Below are positions 9,875-18,758 of a stretch of 64,000 bases of DNA, one piece after another. The stretch is from NCBI RefSeq assembly GCF_030580855.1, contig NZ_JAUQOP010000011.1, forward strand, positions 1-64,000. The letters are read 5' to 3'. A program made the position numbers and the translations under genes. The notes beneath the pieces are model-generated. The model made no database searches. It saw only the letters and a program-made list of their open reading frames with translations, and was not told where the DNA came from. Each line of letters opens with the position of its first letter. Positions within the stretch are counted from its first letter, which is position 1. The DNA is from Pseudomonas citrullilanati (GTDB lineage Bacteria; Pseudomonadota; Gammaproteobacteria; Pseudomonadales; Pseudomonadaceae).

Positions 9875-10450
9875 ATGGGTGTGGCTGTGCGGGGGGCAAT
9901 GCGCTGCGGAGGCTGGAAGCACTACGTGCTCGCCATTCTCTTGTGCCTGCTGCCGCCTGTCGTGCTGGCCGAGGACCCGGCGTCGCCGAGCAAGGCCGAG
10001 TTGCGTGCCGAATCCGTCACGCAGGTTGTCCTGGGCATTCTCAGTTATGCCCGTTGGCCGGTGGAGCCAACGCGACTGGCGTTGTGCATCGTCGGGCCGA
10101 CCCAATACACCGACGACCTGATCCATGGCACCACCCAGGCCACCGGCCGGCCCGTGACCGTTCAGCGACTGCTGGCCGACAGCCCTGGCATCGCCACGGA
10201 CTGCAATGCCCTCTACATCGGCCGGCTGACCGACGATGAACGCACGCGGCTGTTTGCCTCGCTGGTCGACAAACCCGTGCTGAGCATCAGCGAAGGGGGC
10301 GATCACTGCACCGTCGGTAGTTTGTTCTGCCTGAGGGTTGGAGACGAGCAGGTGTCGTTCGAGGTCAACCTCGACTCGGTGGCGCGCAGTGGCGTGCGCA
10401 TCCATCCGAGCGTCCTGCAGCTTTCCCGCCGCCGGACGACAAGCCCATGA
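9875..10450 (+). CDS. yfiR: YfiR, periplasmic repressor of the YfiN diguanylate cyclase
   Basis: YfiR binds the periplasmic side of YfiN and keeps it inactive; redox stress that misfolds YfiR releases YfiN. The 191-aa product has a signal peptide (about residues 1-32, ending VVLA) and the four family cysteines at C71, C110, C145 and C152, exactly the numbering I recall for P. aeruginosa YfiR, where C145-C152 forms the structural disulfide. Start ATG at 9875 precedes the signal sequence. The stop overlaps the yfiN start (ATGA). The order yfiR-yfiN-yfiB is that of the P. aeruginosa operon controlling small-colony-variant growth and exopolysaccharide. Confidence 0.93.
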   Translation: MGVAVRGAMRCGGWKHYVLAILLCLLPPVVLAEDPASPSKAELRAESVTQVVLGILSYARWPVEPTRLALCIVGPTQYTDDLIHGTTQATGRPVTVQRLLADSPGIATDCNALYIGRLTDDERTRLFASLVDKPVLSISEGGDHCTVGSLFCLRVGDEQVSFEVNLDSVARSGVRIHPSVLQLSRRRTTSP

Positions 10451-11712
10451 GCCGGCCCCAGCGTATCCGGCCGACCTTGGGCTCGGTCATCGGTCGTGGA
10501 CACCTGATCGTCGCGCTGGTGGCCGTGGCCATGGCCAGTGTCTCCCTGACGTTGCTCGGGGTACTCGCGCTGCGGGTCTACGCCGATCACAACCTGCACC
10601 TGATCGCCCGCTCCATCAACTACACCGTGGAAGCGGCAGTGGTGTTCGATGACTCGGCCGCGGCCACCGAGGCGCTGGCCTTGATCGCCAGCACCGAAGA
10701 AGTGGCCGAGGCCCAGGTGTTCAATGAGCACGGACGCTTGCTGGCACGCTGGCAACGACCCGATATCGGGTTGTTGTCCGAACTGGAAAGGCACATCGCC
10801 AAGGCGTTTCTGGAAAAGCCCATCAGCCTGCCGATCGTCCACCAGGGGCAGAACATCGGCAGGATCCAGTTGGCAGGCCATGGCGGCAGCCTGTTGCGCT
10901 TCCTGCTCAGCGGCCTGGCGGGGATCATCCTGTGCACGGCGGTGAGCGCCTGCGTGGCGCTATACCTGGCGCGACGCCAGTTGCGGGCGATCACCGGGCC
11001 CCTGCGCAGTCTCGCCGAAGTGGCTCACGCGGCGCGCAGCGAGCGCGCTATGGACCGGCGTGTGCCACCGGCCGCCATCGCCGAGCTGGACAACCTGGGC
11101 AATGACTTCAATGCGCTGCTCGACGAGCTGGAGTCCTGGCAGACCCACCTGCAAAGCGAAAACGAAACCCTGGCCCATCAGGCCAGCCACGACAGCCTGA
11201 CGGGGTTGCCCAACCGGGCGTTCTTCGAGGGCCGGTTGATCCGTGCCCTGCGCAACGCCAGCAAGCTCGACGAGCAATTGGCGGTGCTGTACCTGGACAG
11301 CGATCGGTTCAAGGGCATCAATGACAATTTCGGCCACGCCGCCGGCGATGCGGTGCTGACGGCGGTGGCGACCCGCGTCCGGGCGCAGTTGCGCGAGGAT
11401 GATCTGGTGGCGCGCCTGGGAGGCGACGAATTCGCCGTGCTGCTGGCCCCCCTGCACGATGCCGAGGACGCCGAACGGATCGCGGAAAAGATCATCGCCT
11501 GCATGGAATTGCCCATTCAGCTGCCCGGCGATGCCTCGGTCTTGACGTCCCTCAGTGTCGGGATCGCCGTTTACCCCGATCATGGCGCCACCCCCGGCGC
11601 ACTGCTTCATGCGGCCGATGCGGCAATGTACCAAGCCAAGCGCCTCGCCCGAGGCGGCCAACACATGGCGGGGTCGGAGCACCCTGTCACAGATCTTCAA
11701 ACCAGGAGCTGA
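10447..11712 (+). CDS. yfiN: YfiN/TpbB, membrane diguanylate cyclase
   Basis: This enzyme makes c-di-GMP from two GTP. The 421-aa product has a TM helix at about 17-41, a periplasmic PAS-like (CHASE8) domain at about 45-145, a second TM at about 152-174, HAMP (175-235) and a GGDEF domain with an intact GGDEF at residues 325-329. The SHDSLTGLPNRAFF start of the GGDEF domain is at 247-260. No EAL domain is present. YfiR (repressor) and YfiB (activator lipoprotein) flank it. An RxxD product-inhibition site is not obvious to me four residues before the motif (VARLGGDEF), which could affect feedback inhibition; this is inference. Confidence 0.94.
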   Translation: MSRPQRIRPTLGSVIGRGHLIVALVAVAMASVSLTLLGVLALRVYADHNLHLIARSINYTVEAAVVFDDSAAATEALALIASTEEVAEAQVFNEHGRLLARWQRPDIGLLSELERHIAKAFLEKPISLPIVHQGQNIGRIQLAGHGGSLLRFLLSGLAGIILCTAVSACVALYLARRQLRAITGPLRSLAEVAHAARSERAMDRRVPPAAIAELDNLGNDFNALLDELESWQTHLQSENETLAHQASHDSLTGLPNRAFFEGRLIRALRNASKLDEQLAVLYLDSDRFKGINDNFGHAAGDAVLTAVATRVRAQLREDDLVARLGGDEFAVLLAPLHDAEDAERIAEKIIACMELPIQLPGDASVLTSLSVGIAVYPDHGATPGALLHAADAAMYQAKRLARGGQHMAGSEHPVTDLQTRS

Positions 11713-11715
11713 TTC

Positions 11716-12219
11716 GTGCGTGTACTTCTTCAACTGTCCTTGCAGCGGTTCGCCGCGCTCATCGTGATCGCCACCCTGGCCCTGGCCGGTTGCCAGACCG
11801 CCCCGCCAAAAGGGTTGAGCCCGGCCCAGGTGGCCGTCCTCAAGCAACAGGGTTTCGAGCTGACTGACGACGGCTGGGCCTTCGGCCTGTCGGGCAAGGT
11901 GCTGTTTGGCAGCGACGTGGAAAAGCTCAACCCGGCCAGCACCGAGATCGTCGAGCGCATCGGCAAGGCGTTGCTGGACGCAGGCATCCAGCGGGTGCGC
12001 GTGGATGGCCATACCGATGCCTCGGGGTCGCAAGCCTATAACGAGCAGTTGTCGAAACGCCGCGCCAGCAGCGTCGGCACGGTGCTGGCGAGCGTCGGCA
12101 TGCGCCAGGAGAACATCGAGCTGCGCGGCCTGGGTAGCAGCAAACCGGTCGCCTCCAACGACACGGCCAGTGGCCGCACCGAAAACCGTCGCGTCGCCAT
12201 CGTGGTCATCGCCGATTAA
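11716..12219 (+). CDS. yfiB: YfiB, OmpA-domain outer-membrane lipoprotein
   Basis: YfiB sequesters YfiR at the outer membrane and so activates YfiN. The 167-aa product has a lipobox LALAGC with the lipidated Cys at residue 26, then a linker (about 27-55), then an OmpA-like peptidoglycan-binding domain with the core GHTDASGSQAYNEQLSKRRA and a NRRVAIVV end. The start is a GTG at 11716, 8 nt after AGGAG and 3 nt after the yfiN stop. Its TAA stop shares the palindromic TTAA with the stop of the convergent LysR gene, so the two genes overlap by four bases. Confidence 0.93.
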   Translation: MRVLLQLSLQRFAALIVIATLALAGCQTAPPKGLSPAQVAVLKQQGFELTDDGWAFGLSGKVLFGSDVEKLNPASTEIVERIGKALLDAGIQRVRVDGHTDASGSQAYNEQLSKRRASSVGTVLASVGMRQENIELRGLGSSKPVASNDTASGRTENRRVAIVVIAD

Positions 12220-13163
12220 TCGGCGAACACCATCTCCCGGCTTTCGCCCATCAACAGGGCCTGGTTGCCCTCGGTCACCTCGCGGATGTAATCCCACAGC
12301 AAGGTGATCCGCTTGAGCTTCCTCAGATCCTCCCGGCAGTACATCCAGAACTGCCGGGTGATGGTGATCTCCTCCGGCAGCACCGGCAGCAGGCGCGGGT
12401 CCTGGGCGGCGAGGAAGCACGGCAGGATCGCCAGCGACCGACCCTGCTGCGCGGCGACGAACTGGGCGATCACGCTGGTGCTGCGCAGGTGGGCATTGGC
12501 GCCGGGGAGCACGTTCGCCAGGTAGAGCAGTTCGGAACTGAACGCCAGGTCATCCACGTAGCTGATGAACGAGTGCTTGCCCAGGTCCGCCGGGCGCTGG
12601 ATGGGCGGGTGGTTGTCCAGGTAGGGCTGGGTGGCGTAGAGCTGGAGCCGGTAGTCGCAGAGTTTGCAGCACACGTACGGGCCATGTTCCGGGCGTTCGA
12701 GGGCGATGACGATGTCGGCTTCGCGCTTGGAGAGGCTGATGAAGTGCGGCAGTGGCAGGATGTCCACCGAGATGGCCGGGTAGGCGTCGACGAAGTGGCT
12801 CAGTTGCGGGGTGATAAAGAAACTGCCGAAGCCTTCGGTACAGCCCATGCGCACGTGGCCGGACAGCGCGACGCCGGAGCCGGACACCTGCTCGCAGGCC
12901 ATGTGCAGGGTGCTCTCGATCGATTCGGCGTACCCCAGCAAGCGCTGGCCTTCGGCGGTCAGGACAAAACCGTTGGTCCGGGATTTCTCGAACAGCAATG
13001 TCCCTAATGAAGCTTCCAGCGAGCTGATGCGCCGCGACACCGTGGTGTAGTCGACGGCCAGGCGCTTGGCCGCGGTGCTGGCCTTGCGGGTACGGGCCAC
13101 TTCGAGGAAAAACTTGAGGTCGTCCCAGTTCAGCGACCCCAGGGAGGTGATGTTTTTTTGCAT
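12216..13163 (-). CDS. LysR-family regulator divergent from mmsAB
   Basis: The 315-aa product starts with a winged HTH ([18 protein letters not shown], then [19 protein letters not shown]) and continues into a LysR substrate-binding domain. It is transcribed away from mmsA across a 138-bp gap, the usual arrangement for a LysR activator, so control of mmsAB by a valine-degradation intermediate is likely but inferred. In P. aeruginosa the mms regulator is an AraC protein (MmsR), so this is a different type. A longer start at 13205 would add 14 residues and extend into the mmsA promoter; neither start has a strong ribosome site. Confidence 0.85.
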   Translation of the reverse strand: MQKNITSLGSLNWDDLKFFLEVARTRKASTAAKRLAVDYTTVSRRISSLEASLGTLLFEKSRTNGFVLTAEGQRLLGYAESIESTLHMACEQVSGSGVALSGHVRMGCTEGFGSFFITPQLSHFVDAYPAISVDILPLPHFISLSKREADIVIALERPEHGPYVCCKLCDYRLQLYATQPYLDNHPPIQRPADLGKHSFISYVDDLAFSSELLYLANVLPGANAHLRSTSVIAQFVAAQQGRSLAILPCFLAAQDPRLLPVLPEEITITRQFWMYCREDLRKLKRITLLWDYIREVTEGNQALLMGESREMVFAD

Positions 13164-13301
13164 GATGGACCGGTTTTTATGTGCGTTCTTATTAGAAGTT
13201 TGCACATCTATACTCCAAAAACCGTCTTATCACCAAGGTGTCTGTGCGCCTTGGTTTCTGCTGAAGCAGCGCTCTCTATAAGAACAATCCCGGAGGCCAG
13301 C

Positions 13302-14828
13302 ATGAACGTTTCCCTTACGCCCAGCGACACCACCCTGCAAACCGTCAAACTGCTGATCGATGGCGAGTGGGTGGAGTCCCAGTCCAGCGAATGGCACGAC
13401 ATCGTCAACCCGGCCACCCAGCAGGTCCTGGCGAGAGTCCCCTTCGCCACCGCCGCGGAAGTCGATGCCGCCATCGCGGCCGCCCAACACGCCTTCCAGA
13501 CCTGGAAACAGACGCCCATCGGTGCGCGCATGCGCATCATGCTCAAGCTGCAGGCCTTGATTCGCGAGCATTCCAAACGCATCGCCGCCGTGCTCAGCGC
13601 TGAGCAGGGCAAGACTCTCGCGGACGCCGAGGGCGACATTTTCCGTGGCCTGGAAGTGGTCGAGCACGCCTGTTCCATCGGTACCCTGCAAATGGGTGAA
13701 TTCGCCGAGAACGTCGCCGGTGGCGTCGACACCTACACCCTGCGCCAGCCGATCGGGGTGTGCGCGGGCATTACGCCGTTCAACTTCCCGGCGATGATTC
13801 CGCTGTGGATGTTCCCGATGGCCATCGCCTGCGGCAACACTTTCGTGCTCAAGCCGTCGGAACAGGATCCGCTGTCGACCATGCTGCTGGTGGAGCTGGC
13901 CATCGAGGCCGGCGTGCCGGCGGGTGTGCTCAACGTGGTGCACGGCGGCAAGGATGTGGTGGATGCGCTCTGCACCCACAAGGACATCAAGGCGGTGTCC
14001 TTCGTCGGCTCGACGGCGGTCGGTACCCATGTGTATGACCTGGCCGGCCGCCATGGCAAGCGCGTGCAATCGATGATGGGCGCCAAGAACCACGCGGTGG
14101 TGCTGCCCGATGCCAATCGCGAGCAAACCCTCAATGCCCTGGTCGGGGCCGGTTTCGGGGCGGCGGGCCAGCGTTGCATGGCCACCTCGGTGGTGGTGAT
14201 GGTGGGCGCGGCCAGGCAATGGCTGCCAGAGCTGAAGGCCTTGGCGCAGAAGCTCAAGGTCAATGCCGGCAGCGAGCCGGGTACTGATGTTGGCCCGGTG
14301 ATTTCCAAGCGGGCCAAGGCGCGGATCCTCGAGTTGATCGAGAGCGGCGTGCAGCAAGGCGCGAAGCTGGAACTCGACGGCCGTGACATCAGCGTGCCGG
14401 GATTCGAGCAGGGCAACTTCGTCGGGCCGACCCTGTTTTCCGGGGTGACCACCGACATGCGCATCTACACCGAGGAAATCTTCGGGCCGGTACTGGTGGT
14501 GTTGGAAGTCGACACCCTCGACCAGGCGATTGCCTTGGTCAACGCCAATCCGTTTGGCAATGGCACGGGCTTGTTCACCCAGAGCGGCGCGGCGGCACGC
14601 AAGTTCCAGAGCGAGATCGACGTCGGCCAGGTGGGCATCAACATCCCGATCCCGGTGCCGGTGCCGTTCTTCAGCTTCACCGGTTCGCGGGGTTCCAAAC
14701 TCGGCGACCTCGGTCCGTACGGCAAACAGGTGGTGCAGTTCTACACTCAGACCAAGACCGTGACCGCACGCTGGTTCGATGATGACAGCGTCAACGACGG
14801 CGTGAACACCACCATCAACCTGCGTTAA
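13302..14828 (+). CDS. mmsA: Methylmalonate-semialdehyde dehydrogenase (CoA-acylating)
   Basis: MmsA converts methylmalonate semialdehyde, the end of valine and thymine breakdown, to propionyl-CoA with NAD and CoA. The 508-aa product is of family length. It shows the aldehyde dehydrogenase NAD region ([29 protein letters not shown]) and the catalytic cysteine in [11 protein letters not shown]. It lacks the general-base glutamate of hydrolytic ALDHs in the usual place, as CoA-dependent members do. ATG 13302 has CGGAGG 7 nt upstream; a longer frame back to 13158 crosses the divergent promoter and is not used. mmsB follows after 10 bp. Confidence 0.95.
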   Translation: MNVSLTPSDTTLQTVKLLIDGEWVESQSSEWHDIVNPATQQVLARVPFATAAEVDAAIAAAQHAFQTWKQTPIGARMRIMLKLQALIREHSKRIAAVLSAEQGKTLADAEGDIFRGLEVVEHACSIGTLQMGEFAENVAGGVDTYTLRQPIGVCAGITPFNFPAMIPLWMFPMAIACGNTFVLKPSEQDPLSTMLLVELAIEAGVPAGVLNVVHGGKDVVDALCTHKDIKAVSFVGSTAVGTHVYDLAGRHGKRVQSMMGAKNHAVVLPDANREQTLNALVGAGFGAAGQRCMATSVVVMVGAARQWLPELKALAQKLKVNAGSEPGTDVGPVISKRAKARILELIESGVQQGAKLELDGRDISVPGFEQGNFVGPTLFSGVTTDMRIYTEEIFGPVLVVLEVDTLDQAIALVNANPFGNGTGLFTQSGAAARKFQSEIDVGQVGINIPIPVPVPFFSFTGSRGSKLGDLGPYGKQVVQFYTQTKTVTARWFDDDSVNDGVNTTINLR

Positions 14829-14838
14829 GGAGCCGGAC

Positions 14839-15726
14839 ATGAACATCGCATTCATCGGCCTTGGCAACATGGGCGCCCCCATGGCGCGCAACCTGCTCAA
14901 GGCCGGCCATTCGTTGAACCTGTTCGACCTGAACCAGGCGGTCCTGGCCGAGTTGGCGGCGTTGGGCGGCACGATCAGCGCCTCGCCGCGCGATGCGACC
15001 CAGGGCGCGGGGTTGGTGATCACCATGTTGCCGGCCGCCGCCCATGTGCGCAGTGTCTGGCTGGGTGAGGACGGTGTGCTGGCTGGCATCGCCGCCGGCA
15101 CGCCGGCTGTGGATTGCAGCACCATCGATCCACAAACCGCCCGGGACGTGGCGGCTGCCGCGGCGAAACAAGGGGTGGCGATGGCCGATGCACCGGTCTC
15201 GGGCGGCACCGGCGGTGCGGCGGCGGGCACGTTGACCTTCATGGTCGGCGCCACGGCCGAGTTGTTCGCCACTTTGCAACCGGTGCTGGCGCAGATGGGC
15301 CGTAACATCGTCCATTGCGGCGAGGTCGGCACGGGACAGATCGCCAAGATCTGCAACAACCTGCTGCTGGGGATTTCCATGGTGGGCGTCAGCGAAGCCA
15401 TGGCCCTGGGCGATGCCCTGGGCATCGACACTCAAGTGCTGGCCGGCATCATCAACAGCTCGACGGGTCGCTGCTGGAGTTCGGACACCTACAACCCGTG
15501 GCCGGGCGTGATCGAAACCGCGCCGGCATCCCGTGGCTACACCGGTGGTTTTGGCGCGGACCTGATGCTCAAGGACCTGGGCCTGGCCACCGAAGCCGCT
15601 CGACAGGCCCGTCAGCCGGTGGTGCTGGGAGCGGTCGCGCAGCAGTTGTACCAGGCGATGAGCCAGCGGGGCGAGGGCGGCAAGGACTTTTCGGCGATTG
15701 TGAACAGCTATCGCAAGCCGCAGTAA
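14839..15726 (+). CDS. mmsB: 3-hydroxyisobutyrate dehydrogenase
   Basis: MmsB oxidises 3-hydroxyisobutyrate to methylmalonate semialdehyde, the substrate of MmsA, so the two genes cover consecutive valine steps. The 295-aa product has the family N-terminus FIGLGNMGAPMARNLLKAGH (NAD-binding GxGxxG-type), the DAPVSGGTGGAAAGTL substrate motif and the catalytic lysine in GQIAKICNN. It starts 10 bp after mmsA with an AAGGAG site. A REP-like repeat and a terminator follow. Confidence 0.95.
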   Translation: MNIAFIGLGNMGAPMARNLLKAGHSLNLFDLNQAVLAELAALGGTISASPRDATQGAGLVITMLPAAAHVRSVWLGEDGVLAGIAAGTPAVDCSTIDPQTARDVAAAAAKQGVAMADAPVSGGTGGAAAGTLTFMVGATAELFATLQPVLAQMGRNIVHCGEVGTGQIAKICNNLLLGISMVGVSEAMALGDALGIDTQVLAGIINSSTGRCWSSDTYNPWPGVIETAPASRGYTGGFGADLMLKDLGLATEAARQARQPVVLGAVAQQLYQAMSQRGEGGKDFSAIVNSYRKPQ

Positions 15727-15756
15727 GGCCCGCTTTGGCGGGTGCCAAGGAGCTTT

Positions 15757-15888
15757 TGTGGCGAGGGGATTTATCCCCGCTGGGCTGCGCAGCAGCCCTG
15801 AAATCTGACGCCTCGGCGTGCCAGATGGATAGAGCTGACTGTTTGGGGCCGCTTCGCGACCCAACGGGGATAAATCCCCTCGCCACAG
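15757..15888. repeat. REP-like inverted pair, family A copy 1
   Basis: Two outer arms, TGTGGCGAGGGGATTTATCC at 15758 and its complement ending at 15887, face each other. Secondary arms (GCTGCGCAGCAGCCC and GGGGCCGCTTCGCG) lie inside. Copies 2 and 3 are at 21361-21458 and 23024-23159. This is the form of REP doublets (REPINs) that fill intergenic space in fluorescent pseudomonads. Confidence 0.88.
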
Positions 15889-15913
15889 GGGGCTGCATTT
15901 CCAGAAGTTGTTT

Positions 15914-15950
15914 ACCGAGAGACCCTGTCGGGGGGCCTCTCGGTTTTTTG
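15914..15950 (+). terminator. Rho-independent terminator after mmsAB
   Basis: Stem ACCGAGAG / CTCTCGGT (15914-15921 and 15937-15944) is followed by TTTTTT. It lies three bases before the end of the convergent cupin gene, on the plus strand. It most likely ends the mmsAB transcript after read-through of the repeat. Confidence 0.85.
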
Positions 15951-15952
15951 TT

Positions 15953-16297
15953 TCAGGCGAAGACGAAATATTTGCGTACGGTCTCGACCACTTCCCAGGT
16001 GCCCTTCATGCCGGGCTCGACGACAAAGATGTCGCCGGCACGCAGGTGAATCGGCGCCATGCCGTCCGGGGTGATGACGCAATAGCCTTCCTGGAAATGG
16101 CAGTATTCCCACTTCACATAATCCACCCGCCATTTGCCGGGGGTGCAGATCCAGGTGCCCATGATCTTGCTGCCGTCTTCGCTGGTGTAGGCGTTGAGGT
16201 TGACGGTGTGCGGGTCGCCTTCGAGTTTTTCCCATTTGCAGGCGTCGAGTACGGGCAATGGATGGGTGTCGCGCAGGACGGTGATGGGTGCGGTCAT
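15953..16297 (-). CDS. Small cupin-domain protein (COG3450-like)
   Basis: The 114-aa product is a single cupin barrel. The first cupin motif is around WEYCHFQEGYCVITPDGM and the second around LRAGDIFVVEPGMKGTWEVVE. This resembles the DUF861/EutQ-like cupins, which are small and of mostly unknown function. I chose the ATG at 16297 because GGAG precedes it in the minus orientation; a start at 16318 would add seven residues. It stands alone between mmsB and a LysR gene, so context gives no substrate. Confidence 0.8.
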   Translation of the reverse strand: MTAPITVLRDTHPLPVLDACKWEKLEGDPHTVNLNAYTSEDGSKIMGTWICTPGKWRVDYVKWEYCHFQEGYCVITPDGMAPIHLRAGDIFVVEPGMKGTWEVVETVRKYFVFA

Positions 16298-16395
16298 GTG
16301 AGCTCCGAAAGGGGGCAAGAGAGAACGGGCACCCTAACGCGCGGCATGAGCGGGTAGATGTCTGTGGTCGACACCGGGCTATCCAGAAGCGCGCA

Positions 16396-17277
16396 TCAAT
16401 CGGCCAGATGCCGAGCCAGGGCCATGGCGTAGGCAGGCAAACCGTCGAAGTTGCGGGCGCACAGCAGCAACGCCCGGTGCGCCCAGGCTTCTTGCAGCGG
16501 GACACATTGATACGAAGGCTCGGGTGGGCGCCGGTCGATAGCGGCTTTCGGCACGATGGCAATGCCTGCACCATGCGCGACCATGCGAATCATCCCGTCG
16601 AAACCCTCGGCACGAATACGCACTTGCATGCGTGAGCCGATGTGCAGGGCCTGCTCTTCCAGGTGGATCGCCAGGGCGCTGGATGCGTTCAGGCCGACAT
16701 AATCGTGGCTGAGGGTCTCGCTGAAACGTACGGCGCGACCGTCAGCCAGGGGGTGTCCGGTCGGCAGGATCAATACCAGCGGATCGTCGCGAAAAGGCCA
16801 GGTCTGAAGACCATCGGTGTCCACTGCGTCGGAAACGATCCCCAGGTCCGCCGCGCCTTGGCGCAATGCATGAGTGATCCGTGAGCTGGGCAGTTCCTGC
16901 AGGTCGATGTCGAGGTTGGGATGGGTGTTGAGGAAGCCGGCCAGCAGTTCGGGCAGGTACTCGGTCATGGCGCTGGTGTTGCACAGCAGCCGCACCCGGC
17001 CTTTGACGCCTTTGGCGTATTCGGCCAGGTCCTGTTGCAGCCGTTCGGCCTGTTGCAGCAGGAGCCTGGCGTGCTCGACCAGGGCTTTGCCCGCGGGCGT
17101 GGGTGTTACACCACGCCGCCCGCGCTCAAGCAGGTCGATGCCCAGGGAGGCTTCCATGGCTCGCACTCGTGCGCTGGCCGCGGCCAGGGACAAATGGCTG
17201 CGAGCCGCACCGGCGGTGATGTTGCCGCTGTCGAGGATGTTCAGGTAGAGGCGCAGGTCGGTGAGGTCGAAGTGCAT
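16396..17277 (-). CDS. LysR-family transcriptional regulator
   Basis: The 293-aa product begins MHFDLTDLRLYLNILDSGN with the HTH (SLAAASARVRAMEASLGIDLLERG), then a substrate-binding domain (PELLAGFLNTHPNLDIDLQEL, GAADLGIVSDAV). It is divergent from a TauE/SafE exporter across a 211-bp gap that contains a REP-like hairpin pair, so it probably controls that exporter; this is inference from context. An open frame continues upstream to 17502, but that part overlaps the repeat and is not coding. Confidence 0.88.
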   Translation of the reverse strand: MHFDLTDLRLYLNILDSGNITAGAARSHLSLAAASARVRAMEASLGIDLLERGRRGVTPTPAGKALVEHARLLLQQAERLQQDLAEYAKGVKGRVRLLCNTSAMTEYLPELLAGFLNTHPNLDIDLQELPSSRITHALRQGAADLGIVSDAVDTDGLQTWPFRDDPLVLILPTGHPLADGRAVRFSETLSHDYVGLNASSALAIHLEEQALHIGSRMQVRIRAEGFDGMIRMVAHGAGIAIVPKAAIDRRPPEPSYQCVPLQEAWAHRALLLCARNFDGLPAYAMALARHLAD

Positions 17278-17319
17278 GAGGGGATCCTGTCTCAAGTGCT
17301 GTGGCGCCTGGTTTATTGT

Positions 17320-17387
17320 CATCGCGAGCAAGCTCGCTCCCACAGTTGAAATGCAATCCCCCTGTGGGAGCGAGCTTGCTCGCGATG
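17320..17387. repeat. REP-like inverted pair, family B copy 1
   Basis: CATCGCGAGCAAGCTCGCTC (17320) and GAGCGAGCTTGCTCGCGATG (ending 17387) are facing arms of 26 bp separated by 16 nt. A second copy is at 46989-47081. It sits between divergent genes, where repeats of this type usually avoid promoters, so the promoters must lie to either side. Confidence 0.88.
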
Positions 17388-17488
17388 GCGTCGGCCGCAT
17401 CAGCGAATTCAAAGCCTCTTGTCGCGCAATAGGCTGCCTCAGTATATGGCAGATTTTAAAGCCAAGGCCCGGGGCGCACGATACCCCC

Positions 17489-18253
17489 ATGAACACACTC
17501 ATCGCTTTCTATCAAAACCTCGGTTTGGCCCTATCCCTGCTGGTTATCGGTACCTTCCTACTGGCCGGCACCATCAAGGGAATCATCGGCCTCGGCCTGC
17601 CGACGATCTCCATGGGCTTGCTCGGCCTGGCTATGGCACCGGCGCAGGCTGCGGCGTTGCTCATCATTCCGGCGACCGTGACCAATGCCTGGCAACTGGC
17701 CTTCGGCGGTCACTTGCAAACCTTGATCCGGCGCCTGTGGCCGCTGCTGCTGGCGATCTTCATCGGCACCGGGCTCGGCACGCTGTGGATTGGCATGGCG
17801 GGCGGGGCGTGGGTGGTGCGAGCCTTGGGCGGGGCGCTATTGCTGTATGCGCTGAGCGGGCTGTTATTGCCGACGCTGAGGGTGGGTCCCCACGCCGAAC
17901 ATTGGCTCGCCCCCATTTGCGGGCTGCTCACCGGCCTCATTACTTCGGCCACCGGCGTGTTCGTCATTCCGGCAGTGCCGTATCTGCAAGCACTGGGTTT
18001 GGGCCGGGATGAGCTGGTGCAGGCCCTGGGCCTGTCGTTCACCGTTTCTACAGTGGCCTTGGGCGCCGGCCTGCTGTGGCGCGGCGCCCTGGGCGGCGGG
18101 GAGTTGAGCGCTTCGTTGCTGGCGCTGGTACCCGCGTTGCTGGGGATGTGGCTGGGGCAGTGGCTGCGTCAGCGAATCAGTGCCGAGGTGTTCAAGCGGG
18201 TGTTTTTCATCGGCCTCGGCGTGCTCGGCGGGCATCTGCTGATCAGCGGCTAG
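17489..18253 (+). CDS. TauE/SafE-family membrane transporter
   Basis: The 254-aa product has about eight hydrophobic helices and the family pattern: an N-terminal FLLAGTIKGIIGLGLPTISM and a repeated second half with LLTGLITSATGVFVIPAVPY. Members export sulfite, sulfoacetate or other organic anions; the substrate here is unknown. The ATG at 17489 begins the first hydrophobic stretch; the frame is open further upstream but passes through a repeat. The end overlaps the convergent ygiN gene by 11 bp. Confidence 0.87.
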   Translation: MNTLIAFYQNLGLALSLLVIGTFLLAGTIKGIIGLGLPTISMGLLGLAMAPAQAAALLIIPATVTNAWQLAFGGHLQTLIRRLWPLLLAIFIGTGLGTLWIGMAGGAWVVRALGGALLLYALSGLLLPTLRVGPHAEHWLAPICGLLTGLITSATGVFVIPAVPYLQALGLGRDELVQALGLSFTVSTVALGAGLLWRGALGGGELSASLLALVPALLGMWLGQWLRQRISAEVFKRVFFIGLGVLGGHLLISG

Positions 18254-18557
18254 CCGAGGACGGGCTGAGCATGTCGATGCGCCGGATCTCGAAATCCCGC
18301 TCCAGGTACTCCATGCGCTGCTCGAAGAATTGCTTCATGTGCGGCAGGTTCGAATGCACATCCAGGTGCGCCTGGGAGGCCCAGACTTCGTAGAAGATGA
18401 ACAGCGTCGGGTCCTGCTGGTCGCGCAGCATGTGATATTCGATGCAGCCGGGCTCGGCGCGGCTCGGTTCGACATAGGCGCGAAACAGGGCTTCGAAGGC
18501 CTCGGCTCGTTCCGGGCGGGTCTTGGCGTGAAGGATGAAAGCGTGTTGCTCGCTCAT
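18243..18557 (-). CDS. Antibiotic-biosynthesis-monooxygenase (ABM) domain protein, YgiN-like
   Basis: The 104-aa product is a single ferredoxin-like ABM fold: FILHAKTRPERAEAFEALF, then EPSRAEPGCIEYHMLRD and FIFYEVWASQAHLDVHSNLPHM. E. coli YgiN is a quinol monooxygenase whose gene is next to mdaB, a quinone reductase. Here the same two families are divergent across 201 bp, which supports a quinone-cycle pair; enzyme activity itself is inferred. AGGAGC precedes the ATG at 18557. Confidence 0.85.
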   Translation of the reverse strand: MSEQHAFILHAKTRPERAEAFEALFRAYVEPSRAEPGCIEYHMLRDQQDPTLFIFYEVWASQAHLDVHSNLPHMKQFFEQRMEYLERDFEIRRIDMLSPSSASR

Positions 18558-18589
18558 CGGGCGGCTCCTGGAATGAAAGGAAATCGAAT

Positions 18590-18626
18590 TTTAAAGCAAC
18601 AATAAGCGTTAGATTCGTGCTTTAAA
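18590..18626. promoter_or_regulatory. Inverted repeat between ygiN-like gene and mdaB
   Basis: TTTAAAGCA (18590-18598) and TGCTTTAAA (18618-18626) are perfect 9-bp arms with a 19-nt spacer. The surrounding DNA is AT-rich in a GC-rich region. It lies close to the ygiN start, in the divergent promoter, and is a good candidate operator for the LysR gene that follows mdaB. Confidence 0.5.
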
Positions 18627-18758
18627 GTCAAAACACTTTTGCGGGCGTGGTGCTTACTCCGCGTGAATCTCGTCGGTACTCTGCCGCCATCGTTTTTCAA
18701 CCTTCCCATTCGGCAGCCATAGACCGGTCTCGCCGTGGAACCCGATGAGGCGCTTCCC

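Noticed and set aside
7672..9876. Long open frame (734 codons) on the minus strand across recD
   Set aside because: It mirrors recD in the antisense frame; GC-rich codon bias keeps it open. Its translation has no family pattern. The same holds for 6002-7486, 13230-15431 and 18654-20288 on the minus strand and 35055-36515 and 43107-45077 on the plus strand.
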